Source: Mesorhizobium sp. NZP2077
Lineage (GTDB): Bacteria; Pseudomonadota; Alphaproteobacteria; Rhizobiales; Rhizobiaceae
Length of the DNA stretch: 64,000 nucleotides
Direction of reading: 5' to 3'
Assembly: GCF_013170805.1 (NCBI RefSeq)
Contig: NZ_CP051293.1
Span: 2,796,001-2,860,000, forward strand
The notes beneath the pieces were generated by a model. The model ran no database searches. It was not told the origin of the DNA and saw nothing but the letters and a program-made list of their open reading frames with translations. Made by a program: the position numbers and the translations under genes. Numbering within the stretch: position 1 is the stretch's first letter; every line of letters starts with the position of its first letter. Shown in pieces: positions 1 to 8,174 of the stretch.

Positions 1-1350
1 AACTTGCGGGTCGGCGGCAAGCGGGTCTCTCAGGCCGGAAATGTAGAAATGTCCGCCCCTCTCCGTTTGCTGGGCGACGATGATTCCCGGTTGGGCCTCA
101 AGTCGCGAGACATAATACTGCCAATGCTCCGCCGCGCGTGCTTCGGGGCTCACATCGCGAACCTTGGAGATGTCGAATTCCGGTCCGCCTGCCGAAAGCT
201 GTCGGGCCGCTGCGCGCGCCCGATCTATCCAGGTGTCGGGAGCCTCGCCCTCGGCAACGATGCGATCATTGGCGATCGAAAGTCGTACTGTATCCGGCGG
301 ATACAGCGACGCCGTCAGCCGCTTCAACACGAACTCCGGCTCAAGGCTCTGATAGAACCGCCACTGCGAATGAACCCGGGCGGGATCGACCTGCGTTCCA
401 GACAATAGCGACTGCGGGTCGGCGGCAAGCGGGTCTCTCAGGCCGGCAATATAGAATTGGCCGTCGCGTATCTTCTGTTCTGCAACGATGATGCCCGGCT
501 GGGTCCCCAGTCGCGACACATAGGCCTGCCAGCGATCCGCCTCGCGTTCTTCGAGGCTTACATCGCGGACCCTGGAGATATCGAATACCGGCCCGCCTGC
601 CGAAAGCTGCTGGGCGGCGGCCTGCGCCCGGTTGATCCACGTGGCAGGAGCCTCGCCTTCGGCAACGATGCGATCATTGGCGATCGAAAGTCGTACTGTG
701 TCCGGCGGAGCCAGCGACGCCGTCAGCCGCTTCAACACGAACTCCGGCTCAAGGCTCTGATAGAACCGCCACTGCGAATGAACGCGGGCGGGATCGACCT
801 GTGTTCCAGACAACAGCGACTGCGGGTCGGCGGCAAGCGGGTCTCTCAGGCCGGCAACATAGAATTGGCCGTCGCGTATCTTCTGTTCTGCAACGATGAT
901 GCCCGGCTGGGTACCCAGTCGCGACACATAGGCCTGCCAGCGATCCGCCTCGCGTTCTTCGAGGCTTACATCACGGACCCTGGAGATATCGAATACCGGC
1001 CCGCCTGCCGAAAGCTGCCGGGCGGCGGCCTGCGCCTGGTTGATCCACGTGGCAGGAGCCTCGCCTTCGGCAACGATACGATCATTGGCGATCGAAAGTC
1101 GTACTGTGTCCGGCGGAGCCAGCGACGCCGTCAGCCGCTTCAACACGAACTCCGGCTCAAGGCTCTGATAGAATTTCCACTGCGAATGAACGCGGGCGGG
1201 ATCGACCTGCGTTCCAGACAACAGCGACTGCGGATCGGCGGCAAGCGGGTCTCTCAGGCCGGCAATGTAGAATTGGCCATAACGTACCTTTTGCTCGGCA
1301 ACGATGATGCCCGGCTGGGTCTCCAGTTGCGACACATAGGCCTGCCAGCG
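1..1350 (-). repeat. Tandem coding repeat, exact 408-bp period, at least 3.3 copies
   Basis: The same landmark (minus-strand codons for WQAYVS or WQYYVS) recurs at about 1331, 923, 515 and 107, exactly 408 bp apart each time, which is 136 codons. The copies closest to the membrane segment (1350-943 and 942-535) are almost identical in DNA and protein. The third (534-127) diverges mainly in its last third (YPPDTV, EAPDTWIDRARAAA). The fourth (126 to the edge) is more divergent (HWQYYVSRLEAQPG). This gradient suggests stepwise unequal duplication, with the newest copies next to the membrane anchor. Copy number beyond the left edge cannot be seen. Confidence 0.92.
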
Positions 1351-2415
1351 CTGCCCGGATTGCCAGGAAAGAAAGAACCAGCCGCCGGCCAGAATCAAAA
1401 GCAGCAGGGCCGCGGTCGCCACCAGCCACGGAAATCCCTGGTTCGATTCCTCCTGCTTCAGTTCAACGCATGTCTGCAACTGCGCCTCTACACCGGCCAG
1501 CTGCGAACTGTCGCCGTCAAACTCCTCTAAAACCCGGGAGGACACCTCATGGATACGAAGCAATACATCGCGAACTATTTCATGTAATTCCTCTGGCGGA
1601 TTTCCTCGGATTACCGAAACCAAGGTCGCAAACTGCCCGACTTCTGACCAGAGACGAAGGTCGCCAAAACGGATAGTGTCCAGACTGCTCTGTTCTTTCT
1701 CGTTAAATGAGTCCTTCACAAAATCTTGAATTGCGCTAAGCATCGACGAAATGAGCTGAGGATCCTCGCTCGTTGCATTATCAGCAGCTACATGCGCTAT
1801 CAAAAGTCCGGAATTGCGGCTAATGAGAAAGACATGTTCTACACGATAGATAAGAGAATGCTTCAGAACAACTTCAGAGAAACTGGAACCGCTTCTCCAA
1901 GCTTCAAGTCTCCACTTGAGCCCATGCCAGGTAAATATATGTCTTAAAGTTTCATTCAGCGACTGAAAGGTTTGGTCGATCTTTTCCCCGATCGACTTGC
2001 GAATTGCCGGCAGAAACACCGGGTATAATATATCCGTCAGCGTGCGCGGGCTCTTCTGGATTGACCGTTGCACAGCCCTTTCGACAGCTGGCGCAAGGGC
2101 CTCGCCGAGTTGCGCATGAGGCGCGCGTGCGGCCGCACTGGGAAGAACGTCGCCCACGGCTGCCGCGAGCTGCTCCGGTTCGTCCAGCAGATGCGTAACC
2201 CGTGAAAGCTCTGAAATTTCGCGGCTGACCAGCAACTGGCGCAGCGTTTCCATGCGAGGATCGGCGGTTGGAACTCCGTCGAAACGCGCTCGGTAATCCG
2301 GATCAACGTTCCGGGCAATTTCTATCAAAAGACGAGCCAGAGCCTCGCGATCAATCTCTGTATCGTTCGAGGCTGTTCTTTGCGGAAGGCTGATTGGGTC
2401 GACGGTTGACGTCAA
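1..2415 (-). CDS. OmpA-family envelope protein with tandem 136-residue repeats, 3' end outside window
   Basis: The reading frame is open on the minus strand from a TTG at 2415 to the left edge, giving 805 visible residues. The TTG lies 7 nt after the stop of the upstream coiled-coil gene; the first ATG comes too late to be the start. Residues 1-320 are a soluble N-terminal region containing a VEHVFLISRNSGLL motif. One membrane segment follows at about 327-351 (VATAALLLLILAGGWFF). From residue 356 the protein is built of repeats with GLRDPLAADPQ and YQSLEPEFVLKRL motifs. From memory, this arrangement matches OmpA-family proteins best known in cyanobacteria, which end in an OmpA peptidoglycan-binding domain. 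That C-terminal domain would lie outside the window, so the family name is inferred. The protein is probably anchored in the inner membrane with the repeats in the periplasm. Confidence 0.8.
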   Translation of the reverse strand, partial: MTSTVDPISLPQRTASNDTEIDREALARLLIEIARNVDPDYRARFDGVPTADPRMETLRQLLVSREISELSRVTHLLDEPEQLAAAVGDVLPSAAARAPHAQLGEALAPAVERAVQRSIQKSPRTLTDILYPVFLPAIRKSIGEKIDQTFQSLNETLRHIFTWHGLKWRLEAWRSGSSFSEVVLKHSLIYRVEHVFLISRNSGLLIAHVAADNATSEDPQLISSMLSAIQDFVKDSFNEKEQSSLDTIRFGDLRLWSEVGQFATLVSVIRGNPPEELHEIVRDVLLRIHEVSSRVLEEFDGDSSQLAGVEAQLQTCVELKQEESNQGFPWLVATAALLLLILAGGWFFLSWQSGQRWQAYVSQLETQPGIIVAEQKVRYGQFYIAGLRDPLAADPQSLLSGTQVDPARVHSQWKFYQSLEPEFVLKRLTASLAPPDTVRLSIANDRIVAEGEAPATWINQAQAAARQLSAGGPVFDISRVRDVSLEEREADRWQAYVSRLGTQPGIIVAEQKIRDGQFYVAGLRDPLAADPQSLLSGTQVDPARVHSQWRFYQSLEPEFVLKRLTASLAPPDTVRLSIANDRIVAEGEAPATWINRAQAAAQQLSAGGPVFDISRVRDVSLEEREADRWQAYVSRLGTQPGIIVAEQKIRDGQFYIAGLRDPLAADPQSLLSGTQVDPARVHSQWRFYQSLEPEFVLKRLTASLYPPDTVRLSIANDRIVAEGEAPDTWIDRARAAARQLSAGGPEFDISKVRDVSPEARAAEHWQYYVSRLEAQPGIIVAQQTERGGHFYISGLRDPLAADPQV

Positions 2416-2422
2416 GGTCCCA

Positions 2423-3088
2423 TCAACTCACTTTCCAGCTACGGTCCGAGTTGCTCTTGCTGCCGACGGGATCCTGATTCAGACATTTTGCAACCTCGAC
2501 AAACAGGCCGGCCAAAAGATTTCGGTCGGTCTTGACGTTGCTGAGATCGGCAAACATTTTCTCTATCAGCATCTGAACGCCTTCATTCTTCTGCTTGATT
2601 TCCTCACGCAGTAAATGATCGTTTCGATTTATCCGGTCGGCAACGTCGCGCTCAAGCGCGCTCAATTGATCCGACAACGCGCGCACCTGCTTTTCAAGTG
2701 CCTGATTTTGCTCGCGAAGATTCCGATCAATCTCTTTGTCGGCGTCGGCTCGTGAATCTTTTTCGTTCCGCAATTGCCCCGCAAGCGAATCAACCTGCTT
2801 CTTTGCATTTGACTCGTACATGTCGAGATTGCGCTTAGCCTCGGATTCGACATCCTTGAAGCGCTGCAAGACCCGTTCTTCAAGCTTGGAAAAGCGGCGG
2901 TCATAGTCCTGCATCTGGTTGCCGAACAGCAGATCACGTATCTTGTCGACACCTACAGGGTCGCCGGAGCCCCCGTTTTCGCGAGCCTGGACCCCCATGA
3001 AGTTCAGCCCGTTTCCGTCTGCGTTACCTATAAGATTTCCGTCCGCCTTCTTTTCTGAAGAAACGGAATTCGAAGATTCCTTTGCCAT
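2423..3088 (-). CDS. Coiled-coil protein paired with the repeat OmpA-family gene
   Basis: A 221-residue soluble, highly charged protein. The ATG at 3088 is chosen because GGAAGGG lies just upstream; the longer frame back to 3358 adds composition unlike the rest. After a low-complexity N-terminus comes the motif DKIRDLLFGNQMQDYDRRF (residues about 48-66), then a long heptad-like region to about residue 190 rich in K, E, R, D and Q, ending with DRNLLAGLFVEVAKCL. From memory, proteins with this DKIRDLLFG start commonly sit next to OmpA-family genes of the type downstream. The stop is only 7 nt before the next start, so the two are almost certainly cotranscribed and probably act together. No enzymatic motif is visible. 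Confidence 0.8.
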   Translation of the reverse strand: MAKESSNSVSSEKKADGNLIGNADGNGLNFMGVQARENGGSGDPVGVDKIRDLLFGNQMQDYDRRFSKLEERVLQRFKDVESEAKRNLDMYESNAKKQVDSLAGQLRNEKDSRADADKEIDRNLREQNQALEKQVRALSDQLSALERDVADRINRNDHLLREEIKQKNEGVQMLIEKMFADLSNVKTDRNLLAGLFVEVAKCLNQDPVGSKSNSDRSWKVS

Positions 3089-3614
3089 GCTTTTGCCCTT
3101 CCATTTGAACACCTGCCACAGTGCAAAACCCCATATATAAGAAAGCGAGCATGTCAGCAAAATACCCGGCTCGCAAGCCGGTATCGTCTTGACTTGAGTC
3201 GATTCCTGATGCAGCCGAGCGCTGCGTCGCCGCAGTTTCGCGCTCAAGGCAGGCGACCCGATCAAGCTCGATAACAACCGCTTCACCAACCACACGGCAA
3301 CGCTGCGGGTGTTGCGCGCACTCGCGGATGGCGATTCCGCGTCGTCCCCGCAAACCATGCAGGCTCAGGGACCGAGGTCCAACGCTCAAGCGGGAGGCTG
3401 GGAGGGCGTGGAAGACAGCCAGGTTCGGCCGGCCCGCGCCCTGTGCCGATGGCGGGTCGGGTGACACCTAAACGGGCGGTTTGTTAGGTGTACAAGGAAA
3501 GCCCGCTGCCTCGGAAGAAAACAGCGGGCCCATGTTGTGCTGGTGGCGAATGCATTCAAAGGGAATACTGGTGCGGCTGGCCCGAGGATGGCGACGAACG
3601 AGACGTCGGCCTGA
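3089..3614. other. Gap with two hairpins and a possible gene remnant
   Basis: No convincing complete gene. An 8-bp stem ACACCTAA/TTAGGTGT (3464-3491) and an 8-bp stem GCCCGCTG/CAGCGGGC (3501-3529) lie close together. On the plus strand a frame ending at the TGA around 3460 encodes a protein-like stretch (AGDPIKLDNNRFTNHTATL) but has no proper beginning. It may be a degraded gene end. The stretch just upstream of 3088 must also hold the promoter of the coiled-coil/OmpA pair. Confidence 0.4.
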
Positions 3615-3842
3615 TTAACCCGCGCGATCTTCTTTATCGCTGCGGCGACCGATCTTCACCAAGCGGTCTGTGGCCTCGACCAAACGCCGCATCCTGCTGC
3701 GCAGTGCGAGATTCTCGGCCAGCATTTCCTGGGAGCGTTCAAGCGCGAACTCAGCCCGGTTGATGCGCTCCCTGGCATTAGCAACTTCCAACGTCAAAAT
3801 ATCGGCCGCCAACCCGCGTCCGTGGGGTTCCATGGTGTCCAT
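3615..3842 (-). CDS. Small coiled-coil hypothetical protein
   Basis: A 75-residue frame, ATG at 3842, with a second in-frame ATG three codons in. The central part (EVANARERINRAEFALERSQEMLAEN) is strongly helical with heptad spacing, followed by a basic stretch LVEATDRLVKIGRR. No family recognised. It is co-oriented with the membrane/coiled-coil genes above it but separated from them by about 170 bp. It could be a spurious frame; the charged, alanine-rich composition argues mildly for a real gene. Confidence 0.4.
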   Translation of the reverse strand: MDTMEPHGRGLAADILTLEVANARERINRAEFALERSQEMLAENLALRSRMRRLVEATDRLVKIGRRSDKEDRAG

Positions 3843-4013
3843 CAGTGTCTAACACATGGTAGGCGAAATCGTTCCCTGATAACGGCGAACCGGGTGCCGC
3901 ATGACCGCCTATCGTTCCACTGCGGCATGGGTCGAGCAGTGCTTGCTCTATGGCGTGGGGCCGTCAAGCGAAGGTGCGCAGGCAATGGCCACCGCGAACG
4001 CGCTAGGCTCACC

Positions 4014-4550
4014 TCACAGCAAAAACGTCTGCCGCTCCCTTAGCGTCGCCGTGATCGCCGCAATCCCCACCTCGATCTCCCGCTTGCCCGCCATCATTGC
4101 ATCCCCCGCCGCACCTTCCAGCATCGACCGCAGCAGCTCCGCCTGGCCGACCAGCACCGCGTCCTTTTCCGCCAGCGCCGCGAGCGTGGCCGCTTCCTGG
4201 CGGTAGCGCTGGGTCATGCGGTCGTTTTCCGGCACCGGCTGGTGGCGGATCAGGCCTTCGAGGGCGCCGACCTCGCGGCCCAGGCGCTCGAGCGCCTGGG
4301 CGTTGGCGACGATCGTCGCGTCGGGGAACGGGTTGGCCCGCGTCGGCGGCTGGATGTTCTCGCGGCGGTAGCGGGCCTCGGCTTCGTCGACGGCTGCCCG
4401 GGCGCGACCGAGCAGCGAGCAGGCCATCTCGCGCACGCGCTGGTCGTCGGCGCGCAGCTGATTTTCCTGGCGGTAGAAATTGTAGCCATAGCCGTAGAAC
4501 AGGTTGATCCCGACCTTGGCGAGCGGCCCGGCCTCGTAGAAGCGGCTCAT
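4014..4550 (-). CDS. Hypothetical helical protein of the SPFH cluster
   Basis: A 178-residue protein starting MSRFYEAGPLAKVGINLF with an aromatic-rich patch (YGYGYNFYRQENQLRADD) at residues 18-35, then long helices rich in Ala, Arg and Glu. There is no signal peptide or clear membrane segment. It lies downstream of, and in the same direction as, the four-TM protein and the SPFH protein, and is probably the last gene of that group. No catalytic motif seen; function unknown, possibly a structural partner of the SPFH assembly. The plus-strand frames over it are compositional shadows. Confidence 0.7.
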   Translation of the reverse strand: MSRFYEAGPLAKVGINLFYGYGYNFYRQENQLRADDQRVREMACSLLGRARAAVDEAEARYRRENIQPPTRANPFPDATIVANAQALERLGREVGALEGLIRHQPVPENDRMTQRYRQEAATLAALAEKDAVLVGQAELLRSMLEGAAGDAMMAGKREIEVGIAAITATLRERQTFLL

Positions 4551-4651
4551 GTTGTCGCTCCCATCGCAAGATTTCCTTTGATATCGCCCATCACGCTTAG
4601 CATCCCTTTCGCTTGACAGAAGCCAAAATAAAGAAATTGGTTGCTCCGTAT

Positions 4652-5353
4652 TTAAAGCTTGGATGTTGAGCTTCTAATTTTTGCTAGAAACAAAAAAATG
4701 AAAAGTCCCAAAGACCAATAAGCAAATGATATTATCAATGTCATTTTCACCAACAATTGCGGCAACGTATCGAATAAAGAAGGTCCGATAGAAGGGTTAT
4801 TAAATAAATCCTGTGAGGCGCATAGCCATGCAATGGCTGCAATAACAGCAAACATGAAAATCCTTTTGCCATCGAAAAAGCTGCGCCTATTGCCGTTAAA
4901 GAGTCCAGAAAATGCGACGTATGACAACCAGATCAACCATGTCCCGCTTGTCGTGCTGCAGGCGACGACAAATTTTCTTTGATCTGGCTCCGGCATGCGT
5001 CCGGCAAATCCAAGTTGCCACTGCATGGATTCGCTCCAAGGCCAGATTTTTAAAAAATATGCGCTGCTGTTATATAGGCTTGAAATGTATTTATCGCTTG
5101 CAAAGAAAATTGCTATGCATACCATAAAAGACACGAATAGAGATACTATCGACATGATCATCATCATGCGCAAATAGTACGCAAATATGTATCTTTGCTT
5201 ATTCTCATATTGGCTTAGCTGCGGCATCCCCGGCAATCGGAGAAATCCAAGTTCTCGTTCGTAGTCCTCTATGTCGATATTGTTATTACCACCTGCGAGC
5301 ATTTTCTGTCTTGTGTGATACTTGCCGCAAGATTTTGCATTGATGTCGGTCAT
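4652..5353 (-). CDS. Four-TM membrane protein in AT-rich DNA
   Basis: A 233-residue protein starting MTDINAKSCGKYHTRQ. A cytoplasm-like N-terminus of about 60 residues carries YERELGFLRLPGMPQLSQY. Four hydrophobic segments follow near residues 63-84, 133-152, 168-182 and 205-228. The DNA here (about 4600-5390) is clearly more AT-rich than the genes on both sides, suggesting acquisition from elsewhere. It sits between the SPFH gene and the helical hypothetical gene in the same orientation, so it has been kept within the unit. No family recognised. Confidence 0.7.
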   Translation of the reverse strand: MTDINAKSCGKYHTRQKMLAGGNNNIDIEDYERELGFLRLPGMPQLSQYENKQRYIFAYYLRMMMIMSIVSLFVSFMVCIAIFFASDKYISSLYNSSAYFLKIWPWSESMQWQLGFAGRMPEPDQRKFVVACSTTSGTWLIWLSYVAFSGLFNGNRRSFFDGKRIFMFAVIAAIAWLCASQDLFNNPSIGPSLFDTLPQLLVKMTLIISFAYWSLGLFIFLFLAKIRSSTSKL

Positions 5354-5437
5354 AATATTAATGGCCCTCGCTGTCCAAAATGGGAACGGCAGGCCGGATT
5401 TCTCCGGCGACGAGGTGGGTAATCGCCTTGAGATGGC

Positions 5438-6271
5438 TCATCTTGTCGCGCCCACCTCGTCGCCCAGGGGATAGAAGCCCGTCGGCTGGCCACCGATGTT
5501 GAAGGGCAGGCCGGCCGCGGCGTTGGGCGCCGACACCAGGCCCTTGTCGGCCATGCGCAGCGCCAGATAATAGCGCACCGCCTCGATGGGGCTGAGGCCG
5601 ATCGCCTGCAGCGAGATCAGCTCGCGCATGCGCTCGTCGCGCGGCGTGATCAGCACCTTCAGATCGTTCAGCATGATGCCGTAGACCTTTAGGAAATCGG
5701 TGAGGTGCAGCTTCACCGCCTCGCGCACGTCGCTGATGCGCTCGTTGATGTTCTCCATCTTGGTGACCTGGATGATCTGGTTGATCGCCTGCTCGATGGC
5801 CGGTCCGGCATAGTCGGCGATTTCCTTGGTGTCGATCACGGCGCCCGCGAACGGCATGTGGGTGATGAGGTCGAGCGCCTCTTCCTTGCTGTCGATGTGG
5901 ATGTAGTAGTCGACGACATAGGACATCTCGGCCATCTCGGCCGAGGTGGCGATGCCCTCATTGCGTACCAGCAGTTTTGAACGGTTGATGTAGATGACCT
6001 CGTAGACCCAGGGCGAGGAGCCGCCGAAGAAGCCTTGCACGATCGATCCGACCAGCGGCTTGTCCGGCGTCTGCAGCGCGTATTGGCCGGTCTCGTAGAC
6101 GTTGAGCACCGCGCCGCGCGACTTCAGGATGCAGAAATGGTTGCTCTCCACCGTCAGCAGCGAGCCTGAGACGATGCTCTCGTCGACGATCTTCATCGCC
6201 ACGGTCCTGGTGCCGAGCGCGTCTGTGCCGTCGCGCTGCAGCGACGTGATGACCTGTCTGGTGATTGCCAT
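5438..6271 (-). CDS. SPFH/Band-7 family protein
   Basis: A 277-residue protein with the SPFH/prohibitin-like fold. Residues about 27-220 include VESNHFCILKSRGAVLNVYETGQY, the part that in YdjI-like ('virion core protein') members precedes PWVYEVIYIN. A helical section with AIEQAINQIIQV and NERISDVREAVK follows. There is no obvious N-terminal membrane helix, unlike classical flotillins, as in the YdjI-type subgroup. Such proteins form oligomeric membrane-associated scaffolds. The flanking genes encode membrane or coiled-coil proteins in the same direction, consistent with a membrane-organising unit. The exact role is not known. Confidence 0.8.
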   Translation of the reverse strand: MAITRQVITSLQRDGTDALGTRTVAMKIVDESIVSGSLLTVESNHFCILKSRGAVLNVYETGQYALQTPDKPLVGSIVQGFFGGSSPWVYEVIYINRSKLLVRNEGIATSAEMAEMSYVVDYYIHIDSKEEALDLITHMPFAGAVIDTKEIADYAGPAIEQAINQIIQVTKMENINERISDVREAVKLHLTDFLKVYGIMLNDLKVLITPRDERMRELISLQAIGLSPIEAVRYYLALRMADKGLVSAPNAAAGLPFNIGGQPTGFYPLGDEVGATR

Positions 6272-6357
6272 GTCGAATTCCCCTCCTGATGTACCGGCAC
6301 GCCCAGCGCGTGCCTGATGCCTGTTGACTTGCGGCTAGGCGGACCCGTTTGGCTCGC

Positions 6358-6819
6358 TCAGCGCTTTTTTTGTCGTGCTTTCGCCGGCCCTGAATTAAGC
6401 GGCGAACAGAGGCCTTTGCCGCTGAATTGTTGCTGCAGCCGTGCGGTGCGGTCGGTGCGCTGGCGGTAGCCGCCATCGCTATCGAGCAGGTATTTTGTCC
6501 GCTGCTTTTCACGCGCCGACGGTCGGGCGGACGAGACAGCGCGCACGATCGGCTCAATGGCCTCGGCGCGGCCGGTTCCGATCCTGGAGTCCTGGATGGC
6601 CCGGCTGACGACTTGCTCGATCAGGTCCTTGCTGTTCTGGCCAAGGAAGCTCGAGACCAGCCCGGCGACATCGGTGGCGATGTCTTCGACTTTGTCGTCG
6701 TCGGTGATGGCGGCGCGCGGCGAAGCGCCTGGCTGAACGGCTTTTTCCGGGCGCCGGCTCTTGCCCAGCTGCCGCCAGAGGATGAATCCGAAGATGAGTG
6801 CAAAGACAAAGAACGACAT
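6358..6819 (-). CDS. Membrane-anchored hypothetical protein upstream of the SPFH gene
   Basis: A 153-residue protein. Residues 1-16 (MSFFVFALIFGFILWR) form a single N-terminal membrane anchor, followed by a polar region (DDDKVEDIATDVAGLVSSFLGQ) and a basic C-terminus rich in Arg, Lys and Gln. The gene ends 86 bp before the SPFH start and points the same way; it is the first gene of the cluster. No enzymatic motif; a tethering or scaffold role is possible but unproven. Confidence 0.65.
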   Translation of the reverse strand: MSFFVFALIFGFILWRQLGKSRRPEKAVQPGASPRAAITDDDKVEDIATDVAGLVSSFLGQNSKDLIEQVVSRAIQDSRIGTGRAEAIEPIVRAVSSARPSAREKQRTKYLLDSDGGYRQRTDRTARLQQQFSGKGLCSPLNSGPAKARQKKR

Positions 6820-7210
6820 TCGACCAGCCCCGTTCAGTGGTCCGCGTTGATTGCAGAGATGGTGGACGCCTCCCGTTCAGCGCGCCTTTGGCGCCGCACG
6901 CTCTCGTCCTCAGGCGCGAATGGCCAGTCTTCCGCTTCCCGGCGGATCAATGGCGGTGCCTGTCGACTTCCCTCCAGTTGACGCGACAAAAATTTCTTCT
7001 CGGACGGGGCTGTCCGGGAGCCATGCAAAAGCTGCGTCGTTGATAAGGGAAGTCTCAAATGCCAGCCATACACAATATCGCGAGCTATGGTGGTGCCAGC
7101 CATTGCTGGTCATCGCGGCAGGGGCGCGACCCTCTGGATGGTTGGGTGGCCTTGCTTAAGTCCGCGTTCTTGGGCTCAATGGCCGGACACGTTGCGGGGA
7201 GGGCATCGAG
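6820..7210. other. Divergent intergenic region, no gene supported
   Basis: About 390 bp between the SPFH cluster (minus) and the DOPA-dioxygenase-like gene (plus). Short open frames exist on both strands but none shows a plausible start, ribosome site and protein-like composition together. Promoters for both directions should lie here; I could not place them with confidence. Confidence 0.5.
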
Positions 7211-7624
7211 ATGAGCGAAGACAGTCCGCGGCCGCTGGCGGAGATCGCCAGCTATCACGCCCATATCTACTTCGACGGGCAAACCGAGCGGCAGCGTGCC
7301 GAATGGCTGCGTCTTCGCATCGGCGAGCGGTTCCGCGTGCGCCTGGGCAATTGGCACGACCGGCAAGTCGGCCCGCATGACCAGCCCATGTACCAGGTCT
7401 CCTTCGCCAAGGAGATTTTCGGTTCGCTCGTTCCGTGGCTGATGCTGAACCATGGCGGCTTGAGCATCCTCATCCACCCGAACACGAGCAACCCCAAGCG
7501 CGACCATCTGGTCGACCCGGTCTGGATCGGCCGGCCGCTGGGCGTGCATGGCGACACGCTTCCGGACGATCACGAGGCGGAAGAGGCGCTGGAGGTCAAC
7601 ACCGAACCGTCGCTGCCGGCGTAG
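7211..7624 (+). CDS. DOPA 4,5-dioxygenase-like protein
   Basis: A 137-residue protein matching the small DOPA-dioxygenase family. An N-terminal [12 protein letters not shown] motif supplies two His at the metal site. [14 protein letters not shown] motif and a conserved [17 protein letters not shown] region provide further His ligands. Known members are extradiol-type, nonhaem-metal ring-cleaving enzymes of about 110-130 residues, so the length fits. The ATG follows AGGGCATCGAG. It stands alone between the SPFH cluster and gene debris, so the native substrate cannot be guessed from context. Confidence 0.85.
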   Translation: MSEDSPRPLAEIASYHAHIYFDGQTERQRAEWLRLRIGERFRVRLGNWHDRQVGPHDQPMYQVSFAKEIFGSLVPWLMLNHGGLSILIHPNTSNPKRDHLVDPVWIGRPLGVHGDTLPDDHEAEEALEVNTEPSLPA

Positions 7625-7708
7625 GGGTTCCGCGCCAATGAGGCGGATGCCGTCGCTGGCCTGAGTGGCGGCTCGATCGGCCGTGACCCGGCCAGCGGCG
7701 CGCCGACG

Positions 7709-7984
7709 ATGTTCCTCGACGGCGTGCCGGGCGCCCGCACTGCCGCCTTCCACGAGCCCTATAAGGACGATCCGATCCTCGGCGGCTGTTTTCACGGCTC
7801 GACCATCGTCACCGTTCCGGACCTGATCCGCTGGGTCGGCTTCCTCGGCCTCGGCATCCAGCCGCCATCGGCCGACTGGGGGCTGGCGATCGCCGACGGC
7901 TATGGGTTCCTGACCGGTGGGAAATGGTGGGTGGTGGTGTTCAATTCGGCCGCGATCATCTCGCTGGCGATGGCCACCGGATAG
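7709..7984 (+). pseudogene. Chimeric remnant ending in a DppC/OppC-type ABC permease fragment
   Basis: The second half of this frame (about 7826-7982) encodes the stretch after the EAA loop of dipeptide/oligopeptide permeases (FLGLGIQPPSADWGLAI, then GKWWVVVFNSAAIIS) and stops at LAMATG, short of the normal end. The first half (about 7640-7825, e.g. GVPGARTAAFHEPYKDD) comes from an unrelated protein I do not recognise. No other transporter subunit is nearby. I read this as two fragments joined by deletion or recombination rather than a functional gene. Confidence 0.7.
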
Positions 7985-8174
7985 GGGCGTTTGAGAACAG
8001 CGACAAATAGGCCGCGGTCAGTCGAAAAGTTTGATCGGCGCAGCCTCGCAATGGTGCCGGCGCGCACGCAGGTCCGCTGCTCGGCATCGCGTCATGCGCC
8101 GGCCTCGCCGCATGGCTGACTCTTTTCCCAATGCTCAAACGTCTTAGCTACAGTGAAGCAATGGAGCAGGGTCG

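Noticed and set aside
457..1530. Long plus-strand frame (357 codons) over the repeat region
   Set aside because: It exists only because the minus-strand repeat has a stop-free antisense frame. It has Arg/Gln-rich, unnatural composition, while the minus frame gives a coherent membrane protein.
3464..3529. Insertion-sequence end or attachment site suggested by two close hairpins
   Set aside because: No transposase or integrase gene nearby, no target duplication recognised.
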